A stretch of DNA of 64,000 bases from Sphingosinicella sp. BN140058 (GTDB lineage: Bacteria > Pseudomonadota > Alphaproteobacteria > Sphingomonadales > Sphingomonadaceae), in assembly GCF_004135585.1 (NCBI RefSeq), contig NZ_CP035502.1, forward strand, positions 1 through 64,000, written 5' to 3'. The notes under the pieces were generated by a model that saw nothing but the letters and a program-made list of their open reading frames with translations, ran no database searches and was not told the origin of the DNA. Positions 57,734 through 64,000 of this stretch are shown here, one piece after another. The stretch's first letter is position 1. The number at the start of each line of letters is the position of its first letter. A program made the position numbers and the translations under genes.

Positions 57734-60700
57734 TTATGCGGCGAGCTGCTGCTGTTGCACAGAAGTCGCTGCGCTGTTGGCGGCGAGCGGAAACGGCACG
57801 AGAGGAGCGACCTTCGCCGTGATGTCTTCCTCGACGAACTTCGCCGGGGCAACAGCCATGACGGTGCGTAGAGCGTGGTCGATGGCGCTGCGCTGAGAAG
57901 CGATCCTGAGCACCGCTCCAGCACCGCGGCCGGGGTGCCCGGAGACCAGGGCTTCCAAAGCCACGTTGAGGGTGGGCGAGGGAGACGCCCCGATCTCGAT
58001 CTCGACGCCCGTCATCTCGGATCCAGTGAAGACTCCCGAAAGGTAGTGCGGAGCCGTCGCCTTAGACACAAGGGCGACCCGCGCGCCGGTGCGGAGGTGA
58101 CCGGCGATCTCCGCAACCTCTTCGTCGCAAGGAGCAGCGCTGACGCCGATCATCGAGAAGAAACCTTCCAGGCTTTCGGGTGCGAGCGGTCGACCGACGA
58201 TCTGTTGCCCCTCGTCCGTCTGGAGCCGGTAAACGGCATTCCTGAATCCTGACCCCTGCTTGAGGGCACTCCAGATCGGGAGAAGGGCGTCGGTGACGAT
58301 CGTCACGTAGGAGATCGCCTCGCGCGGCGCAGCCTCGACCGCGGCGTCCCACATGGCCTGGAGAAGCTCCATGTCGCCCATAGGCATCCAGGGCTCTCGC
58401 TCGACGATGCGCGCGAGGCGGTTCTGGGTGGACGTCGGCGTTATGATGTCTTTCGTCGCGAGGCGGCGCCCCATGATGTCGACGAAGGGCTTGCCGGGCA
58501 CGTGCAGAGCGACCTGGCCGGTGGTGCGGTGCTTCACGAAGTTCGCGTAGCCGCCGGCGCCAGCTCGACTGATGAAATACCGGCGCTGCGCCTCCTTCCA
58601 AGTGTTGGTGGCAAGCTCCGACTTCTTGCGGATCCGCAGGACGCGGGTGCGCGCTCCGTGGACTTCGTCCTGCTCGATCAGCTTTTCAGAAACGATCTGC
58701 AGAGAGGAAGCCTTGAGAATCTCCGGGCCAGCGTTGAACGTGCCGTCGGCGATCGCCTTCTCGATCCGTTTGTCGATCCGCGTGCGCAGGTGCTCGAAAA
58801 TGAGATCCTGCCGTCGGTCGGTCAGAGCGGCGACACGATTGATCATGCGGTTGACATTGGTGAGCACGCTTCGAGCCTTGCGGTTCCCGATCTCCTCCAT
58901 CTCGTCGGAGTCGGAGAAATCCAGCCCGAGGTCCATCATGAACTGCTCCCAGGTGTAATCCGGGATGAGGCCTTCCTGAACGTCGAGCTGGAGATCCTCC
59001 CACGCGGCGATAGCATAGGGGCCGTCGAGGCAGTCGCGTTCGTCGAACATTCCGTTGGACGCCGCGTGCCGGTGGCCCTGGGTCAGGGCACCAAGCTTGA
59101 ACAGCGCCGAGACAATGCGGCTTGCGTACAGGCGGTCAGCGGGCAAATCGCAGGAGACGATCGTGAGGATCGGCGGGTGGACCTGGTCCGATCGGTGAGT
59201 TCGGCCGAAACCTTGCGTCACCTCATCGGCGCGGTAGCCGAGCTGGATCACGTAGTGGACGCGCCGCGCTGTGTTTTTCGTGCCGATCTTGGCGTGGTAG
59301 GAGAGGCTCGCGCCGCCAGCGCCGGTCGAGAAAACGAGGCCTTGCTTGCGACCGTCGTGGAACGCTTCAATGTCTTTCAGGCGGTGCGCCTCCGTCCGAT
59401 CCTCGATCAGCACACCGTTGGCTCCGTCAAGGTCGCCGTTCGGCTTGTTCGGGATCAATCGCTTGGTTCGACCGGTGACTTCCGCCAGGCGGCCGGGTCC
59501 AAACGCCAGCATGATCTGATCGAGCGGAGGAAGCGGAAGCTTGATGCTCCGCACTTCGTCGATCATCCGTTGGCGGCAGGCGGCAGCGTGGCCGTTGATG
59601 ACCGGCTTGCCGACCGCATCGAGCTTCGGCTCCCAGACGAGGATTTCGTTGCCCTTCTCGGTGAAGCTCTTGACCAGGTGATATTCCTCGGTCGGCAGGG
59701 CCTCAGCGAACGAGATGAGCTCGGCGGGCTCGAGACGAATGTTGGTGATGTCTTCGAGGCGGTCGAGCGCACGATTGAGCTGAGCCTCATAGGTGTTCTG
59801 CATCTGGATGACGACGGCATGGCCGCTGTCGATGTTCTCCTTGGCATCGACGATAACAGCGCGTGCCTTGAAGGCCGCTATGAGGGTCGCCATCGAACTC
59901 TTGCGGTTCGACTCGAACATGCCGTTTAGGTTGGAGTAGGGGACTGCGCCGCTAGCGCCCTTCTCAGCGAGCTCCCGCATCTTCTTTTCGTCGCGGGAGG
60001 GAACGCCGCATAGTTCTGCACAATGCCCCATCGCGTCAAACAGGCGGCCCCAGGCGCGGGATGCCTCGTTATAGACGTCTCGTTCCTGTTGCGTAAGCGT
60101 GACGGCAAGGTGGCGCGTCTCGACGCCGTCAAAGGACAGAGAGCGGGCCATGTAAACGCCTGCCGCCTTCAGCGAGAGCGTCACCTGTTCGAGGTCGGCG
60201 ATGCCGCCCTGCTCGAAGGTGCTGATGAAATTCGAGCGCTGCGGGAAGCACGTGCCGGCACCCCAGAGGCCCAGACGGGTCGCGTACGCCAAATTGTGCA
60301 CATCCGTTGCGCCGGTGGCGGAGGCGTAAACTACGCGCGCCTTGGGGAAACGATCTTGAACGGCGATGCCGGACAAGCCCTGCCGACTGGTGTTCGAACG
60401 GCCGGACACGTCCTCGAACCCGGCAGCGTTGCGCATCTCCTGGGACTCGTCGAACGCCATGACGCCTTCGAAGTCCTCGCCGAGCCAGCGCTCCAGCTGT
60501 TCGATGCGGGGATACTCCTCCGCGGTCGCATTGAAGTCGCGCAAGGTCGAGTAGGTGGTCAGGATGATGCCCTGGCGGCCGCGGAAATCCTGGCCTGGCT
60601 TTAACGCCCACTGGAACTGAAAATCGCGACGATCGCGCCCCATGCGGGCCCATGTCTCAAGGAAACCGTGACGGTGGCGGCGCTTGGCGAGCACGATCAC

Positions 60701-61657
60701 GGCTTGGGTTCGGCCGCGGAGGAAGTTGTCGAGAATGACACCGAGGATTTCGTTGGTCTTGCCCGCGCCGGTGCCGTCCGCAAGGTCGAACCCGGTCCGA
60801 TATTCCTGTGGCTGGTCAGCGTCCGGATCGATCGGCAGGAAACGCTGGTGAGCTTCGCCGGCGGCGGCGATGAAGTCGAATTGCGCGTTCGAGATGAAAC
60901 CGCTGGAGATCACGCGCCGCGGCAGTCGCGGGCGGTACGCGACCGGCGGGGGCGATACCGTCGCGAGGGTAGCCGACTGGATGAGGCGGGACGGGTGAGG
61001 CTTCAGATCGGCGTGGAAGGCAATCTCCGGGGCCCAGTCCTCGTGGATGGAGTCGGCATCGACTTTGCCGTCGCGGCCGGGGCGGACGAAATCGAGCTCG
61101 ACGATCGCGTCCGGATCGGCGTCATAGGCTTTGCGGCCGAAGCTCGCGGCCACCTTGTCGATTGCTGCGAGCGCGGAAGCCCAGGTTCCGATCGAGGAAG
61201 CGATTGGGCAACCGGGGAAGCGGAGCGTGCCGGCCGGGGTAGCGATGACGCCGCTTTCGTCGGCGGTAGGCTCGGCCCTGGTCAGGCTGATCGCGGCCGG
61301 ATTGCTTTGATCGTCACGAAGGATATGGGCCTCGTTAGCGACAGCCACGGTCCCGAGGGCTGCCGCCAGTGCGACTGCCACTGGGCAGTCGTACTCGACG
61401 AGGATCGCATCGCCTGCCTGGGCGCGGAGAGCACGGAATGCGAACCAGGACGCGAAGACCTGATGGTCGTGCGGGAGCCCAGCGTTGTCACAGAGCTTGC
61501 GGAACTTCGCGAGCGCGCTGGCACCGTTCGTCTGGGTCGGATTGATGTGGTTGAAGAGATAGGGGATCGTCAGCGCGATCGCGGCGACTCCTGTATCGAC
61601 ATCGACGTTCAGAACCTGGCCTTGGCGCAGAGCATTGGCGGCCGTCTCGGGCGTCAT
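57734..61657 (-). CDS. Strawberry-notch-like SF2 helicase/methyltransferase-associated protein
   Basis: This 1307-residue protein matches the bacterial SNO-like family: GFDLADGTGAGKTNEILGVI near 285 (motif I), VIVLAKRRHRHGFLETW, IILTTYSTLRDF, GVMAFDESQEMRNA near 398 (motif II DESQ), VVYASATGATDVHNLAY, then in the C-terminal half GLVFSTGAGGASLSYHAKIG and VTQGFGRTHRSDQ (motif VI). The N-terminal 200 residues have no methyltransferase motif I that I can see. Such giant helicases recur on plasmids and phages; the biochemical role is undefined. AAAGG precedes the ATG. Confidence 0.8.
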   Translation of the reverse strand: MTPETAANALRQGQVLNVDVDTGVAAIALTIPYLFNHINPTQTNGASALAKFRKLCDNAGLPHDHQVFASWFAFRALRAQAGDAILVEYDCPVAVALAAALGTVAVANEAHILRDDQSNPAAISLTRAEPTADESGVIATPAGTLRFPGCPIASSIGTWASALAAIDKVAASFGRKAYDADPDAIVELDFVRPGRDGKVDADSIHEDWAPEIAFHADLKPHPSRLIQSATLATVSPPPVAYRPRLPRRVISSGFISNAQFDFIAAAGEAHQRFLPIDPDADQPQEYRTGFDLADGTGAGKTNEILGVILDNFLRGRTQAVIVLAKRRHRHGFLETWARMGRDRRDFQFQWALKPGQDFRGRQGIILTTYSTLRDFNATAEEYPRIEQLERWLGEDFEGVMAFDESQEMRNAAGFEDVSGRSNTSRQGLSGIAVQDRFPKARVVYASATGATDVHNLAYATRLGLWGAGTCFPQRSNFISTFEQGGIADLEQVTLSLKAAGVYMARSLSFDGVETRHLAVTLTQQERDVYNEASRAWGRLFDAMGHCAELCGVPSRDEKKMRELAEKGASGAVPYSNLNGMFESNRKSSMATLIAAFKARAVIVDAKENIDSGHAVVIQMQNTYEAQLNRALDRLEDITNIRLEPAELISFAEALPTEEYHLVKSFTEKGNEILVWEPKLDAVGKPVINGHAAACRQRMIDEVRSIKLPLPPLDQIMLAFGPGRLAEVTGRTKRLIPNKPNGDLDGANGVLIEDRTEAHRLKDIEAFHDGRKQGLVFSTGAGGASLSYHAKIGTKNTARRVHYVIQLGYRADEVTQGFGRTHRSDQVHPPILTIVSCDLPADRLYASRIVSALFKLGALTQGHRHAASNGMFDERDCLDGPYAIAAWEDLQLDVQEGLIPDYTWEQFMMDLGLDFSDSDEMEEIGNRKARSVLTNVNRMINRVAALTDRRQDLIFEHLRTRIDKRIEKAIADGTFNAGPEILKASSLQIVSEKLIEQDEVHGARTRVLRIRKKSELATNTWKEAQRRYFISRAGAGGYANFVKHRTTGQVALHVPGKPFVDIMGRRLATKDIITPTSTQNRLARIVEREPWMPMGDMELLQAMWDAAVEAAPREAISYVTIVTDALLPIWSALKQGSGFRNAVYRLQTDEGQQIVGRPLAPESLEGFFSMIGVSAAPCDEEVAEIAGHLRTGARVALVSKATAPHYLSGVFTGSEMTGVEIEIGASPSPTLNVALEALVSGHPGRGAGAVLRIASQRSAIDHALRTVMAVAPAKFVEEDITAKVAPLVPFPLAANSAATSVQQQQLAA

Positions 61658-61911
61658 CGGTGACCTTTCATCTTCTTGATAGCTTCCTCAGAAGCCATCC
61701 CTCTTTGCAGCGCTTCAGCGCAGCCGGGCGGGCAAGCACGACCGACTTCTCACTTTACAGGAGTCTCAGACCTCCAGCCCCGGAGTCAGCGGCGTATTGT
61801 GCATCTACGGGAATGCGGACCGGTTCAAGCTGTGAACGGGATGGTAGCTGGGGACCATGTGAATCGGTCAGCGCGCGCGCGATCCGAACGTGCAATCGGC
61901 CGAGTGTTTGG

Positions 61912-62532
61912 CTACGGTTTGCACTCATCAGCGGTGGGCGACTCAGCCGGCGGTCCAACGGTCACACTGCCGTCCGGCTCGTGCGTGAAGGTCAGGACGC
62001 GATGAACGTGCCCGTGGTAGAGCAGCATGTTCGCCAGGTCGTCTTCACCCAAGGTGATTTCGGCAGCGCGCCCCTCTTTCTCGGCTGCCGCGATCCTCAG
62101 GCGGGTGAGCAGCCCCGAAATGACCTTCAAGAGATGTTCCACGAGTGCGATGAAGCCAGTCAGGAACTCCTCGGCGTCGTCCCGTTTGGCGACCCCTTGG
62201 ATGTCCGCGTGGAACACTCGCCAATAATTGTGCGCGATGAGGTTCCGATCCGCGACCAGTCGATCGAGCTCATTGGAGGCCAGGAGCAGAGGCGCGCCGA
62301 ATTCTTTGGCGAGCTGCCCGAGGGTAACTTTTAGATCGGACGGATTGCCACGAAGAAAGGCTTCGGGTTCCAGGTCCTTGTACCGCTTCCCCTCCCTGCC
62401 AGGCAGCTGCGACAGCTCGGCGACGATGCCGTAAAGTGCAAATTCGAACTTCTGCACAAGGACGATTGCAGCGCCAAGCAGCGCCATTTCGCGAGCAATC
62501 GCTTCGCCGGCAGCGTTTTCCGAGGCGTCCAT
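61912..62532 (-). CDS. HEPN-like helical protein
   Basis: The 206-residue product is all-helical and contains LDRLVADRNLIAHNYWRVFH near 87-106, where RNLIAH fits the Rx4H motif of HEPN ribonuclease folds. The ATG at 62532 has GGAG upstream. HEPN proteins act in toxin-antitoxin, abortive infection and RNA processing; no antitoxin-like gene is adjacent, so the role stays open. It stands alone on the minus strand. Confidence 0.5.
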   Translation of the reverse strand: MDASENAAGEAIAREMALLGAAIVLVQKFEFALYGIVAELSQLPGREGKRYKDLEPEAFLRGNPSDLKVTLGQLAKEFGAPLLLASNELDRLVADRNLIAHNYWRVFHADIQGVAKRDDAEEFLTGFIALVEHLLKVISGLLTRLRIAAAEKEGRAAEITLGEDDLANMLLYHGHVHRVLTFTHEPDGSVTVGPPAESPTADECKP

Positions 62533-62762
62533 ACCCGCTCCTCTCAGGATCCGGTCCTGACATGTGTCTTCTGCTGCGCGGCCACAAGCCTCTTCGCAAT
62601 TGCCGACGAGGCTTGTGGGTTGGATTGACCGCGGCGATCGGACCAAGGAACCGTGGGCTGCTAGGCTGTCCCTACGAAGGAGAGGCTTCGGCACACTCAA
62701 GGGCGGCGGCGACGGCCGCCTAAATCGAATGGCGCTCAGGTGCTTCGATTATGATCCCTCTC

Positions 62763-63212
62763 CTACGCTCCGATACAGGCCCAGTACCCAGCCCCAGTGA
62801 CACGGATCCCGTCGGCTACCACTTCGGTTTCGAGAACCGTTCCGGCCATGAAAATGGCTGAGGCAGCGAGAAGGTCGAGGTTGGCGTCCGGTGGGACGAC
62901 TTTGTCGATAGCATCCTTCCAGTGGGTCTCGTTCTGAATCGATGTGAAGGCCTCGCGCAGCTGACGGTTGGAGTAGCCGCGAAAGCTCGGGCGATCATCG
63001 AAGTGGACGTCGCCCATGATCCAGCCGCCGTTGCGCATGTTGCGATAGCCGACGGTTGTGCCTTCCGCGGTGAGCACCCCTTTTGAATAGGGCGTCGGGT
63101 CGGAGGCCATCTCAGCATCAACGTGAGCGCATGCTGCGTCATCGCCGACGGCGTCGAAAGCCAGATCACGCTGTTTCCCGCCGCCCGAGGCGGAGAACTG
63201 ATACTCTCTCAT
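62763..63212 (-). CDS. hypothetical protein coupled to the DUF3085-like gene
   Basis: The 149-residue product starts at an ATG overlapping the upstream stop (TGATG). Sequence such as VGYRNMRNGGWIMGDVHFDD and VLETEVVADGIRVTGAGYW is beta-rich. There is no signal peptide and no recognised family. An in-frame ATG 96 codons earlier gives an Arg-rich shadow of the neighbour and is rejected. Confidence 0.5.
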   Translation of the reverse strand: MREYQFSASGGGKQRDLAFDAVGDDAACAHVDAEMASDPTPYSKGVLTAEGTTVGYRNMRNGGWIMGDVHFDDRPSFRGYSNRQLREAFTSIQNETHWKDAIDKVVPPDANLDLLAASAIFMAGTVLETEVVADGIRVTGAGYWACIGA

Positions 63213-63688
63213 CAACGGGACATCACGGACATGGCGTCGTCGGAGAACTCGATCATGAGCTCCTTGGCGCCGTCGGCGATCACCTGCTGGAAGAGGCCGA
63301 TCTCCAGCTTTTCGCAGAAGTCGTCCCCGCCTGCGATCCGGCGCGCCGCGAGATAAGAGTCTTCTCCGTCGGCGGGAGTCTCGACTGCATACGCGCAGAG
63401 GTGTCGGGTGCTGTCCGGGTTGGCGGCAATGAATGCGTCGTCGAGGAGAGGAGGGTTGCCGGGGCTCATGAGGTAGATCCCATTGTCCTTCACCAGCCAC
63501 AGGCCACGGGGGATCTTGGCGAGGTCTATGTCATCCTCTCCGGGGAAGCCGGCCGGGGTGACGCCGGGCTTCAGATTGTCAGGGTCACACATCTCGTTGC
63601 CGTTCGGCCGGATGGTGGGAGCATTGGTTGCGTGCTCGACAATCTGGCGGAGCCTGTCGTCGATGCGGAAGGTGGCGATGCGGTTCAT
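63212..63688 (-). CDS. DUF3085-like protein
   Basis: The 158-residue product contains RQIVEHATNAPTIRP, GLWLVKDNGIYLMSPGNPPL and a late GGDDFCEKLEIG segment, which fit the DUF3085 proteins common on alpha- and gammaproteobacterial plasmids. Function unknown. It is the first gene of a two-gene unit, following a 150-nt gap with strong hairpins. Confidence 0.6.
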   Translation of the reverse strand: MNRIATFRIDDRLRQIVEHATNAPTIRPNGNEMCDPDNLKPGVTPAGFPGEDDIDLAKIPRGLWLVKDNGIYLMSPGNPPLLDDAFIAANPDSTRHLCAYAVETPADGEDSYLAARRIAGGDDFCEKLEIGLFQQVIADGAKELMIEFSDDAMSVMSR

Positions 63689-63756
63689 CTGAGGCCCTTG
63701 TTAGATGTGCCGAGAAATAGTTGAGCGTCTCGCGAGTGCCAGGCGACATTCGCATG

Positions 63757-63831
63757 GGCACCCTGCGCCGGCGTGGCACTGAATGATGGCGCAGGGTGCC
63801 GCGAGCTGCGCCCCGAAGATCGGGGGCGCAG
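63757..63831. other. two tandem hairpins downstream of the partial gene
   Basis: GGCACCCTGCGCC (63757-63769) pairs perfectly with GGCGCAGGGTGCC (63788-63800), and CTGCGCCCC (63806-63814) with GGGGCGCAG (63823-63831). They lie directly after the stop of the minus-strand gene at 63839 and probably end its transcript, although there is no T-run. Confidence 0.55.
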
Positions 63832-63838
63832 AAGGCTG

Positions 63839-64000
63839 TTACGCGGCCTTCGGGAGCGCAGCGTCCACTGCGGCTTCCTGGGCGGCGCGCTTGGCAGCGA
63901 GCTTGTTGAGCACCGCCTGGATCTGTGGCGGCACAAAGCCCCCCGCGTTCAGGAAGTTGCCGGCGAGCGCGTCGGCATCGACGGCTTCGAGGATGGCCTT
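63839..64000 (-). CDS. C-terminal fragment of a protein cut by the window edge
   Basis: The minus strand is open from the edge to a TAA at 63841-63839 and encodes 53 residues: AILEAVDADALAGNFLNAGG followed by FVPPQIQAVLNKLAAKRAAQ and an Ala-rich end. Codon use is like neighbouring genes. The product cannot be named from this part. Confidence 0.55.
   Translation of the reverse strand, partial: KAILEAVDADALAGNFLNAGGFVPPQIQAVLNKLAAKRAAQEAAVDAALPKAA

Noticed and set aside
58502..59929. 475-codon plus-strand frame
   Set aside because: It is antisense to the Strawberry-notch-like helicase, whose frame carries all expected motifs.
1..64000. Insertion sequences, integrases, tRNA or rRNA genes
   Set aside because: No transposase or integrase motif, terminal inverted repeats with target duplications, or cloverleaf-like sequences were found on reading either strand.

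Overview
The window is high-GC DNA with Alphaproteobacterial character. The evidence is a RepC-type replication initiator with a candidate counter-transcribed RNA just upstream of it, CobS/CobT-like proteins, dense operons with ATGA/TGATG overlaps, and frequent TTG/GTG starts. It looks like part of a large plasmid (or phage-plasmid) rather than a core chromosome. No rRNA, ribosomal-protein, tRNA, IS or phage structural genes are visible, and many genes are types that recur on jumbo phages and megaplasmids. A sphingomonad-like host is a guess from gene content only.

Layout. 1-7.7 kb: a PP-loop ATPase gene and short conserved genes, then a giant membrane/coiled-coil protein and an exported secretin-N-domain-like protein. 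7.7-18.6 kb (mostly minus strand): CoiA-like protein, MazG-like pyrophosphohydrolase, the beta clamp dnaN, a RepC-like initiator with a DnaA-domain-I-like C-terminus, its probable antisense RNA and an RHH-like gene, then unknown genes, a Mom-like DNA modification gene, a UvrD/FBH1-like helicase and two small lipoproteins. 18.7-23.1 kb: unknown and membrane proteins and a HerA-like ATPase with its partner. 23.2-35.4 kb (plus strand): a type IVb (R64 thin-pilus-like) pilus locus with secretin, inner-membrane proteins, four paralogous pilin-like proteins, a beta-helix tip adhesin, the assembly ATPase and the platform protein; a DsbA-like thiol oxidase follows on the opposite strand. 37-43.4 kb: DnaE, DnaQ, a gene of the 5-hmdU DNA kinase-helical/thymine-pyrophosphorylase-like family overlapping dnaQ, and a LexA DNA-binding-domain-only regulator with three operator-like repeats. 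43.5-63.7 kb (minus strand): three DNA methyltransferases (one a 1010-aa C5 enzyme with tandem repeats), a 5'-nucleotidase, a second MazG-like protein, a CobS/CobT-like MoxR-VWA pair, an SF2 helicase, a Strawberry-notch-like helicase, a HEPN-like protein and a DUF3085-like protein.

How it may work together (inference). The element brings its own initiator, copy-control RNA, clamp, polymerase and proofreading subunit. It also brings several helicases, nucleotide-pool enzymes, and a set of DNA modification genes (three methyltransferases, Mom-like, hmdU-kinase/pyrophosphorylase-like) that could protect its DNA from host nucleases. The pilus locus probably serves mating-pair stabilisation or adhesion. 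No conjugative transfer machinery is seen inside the window.
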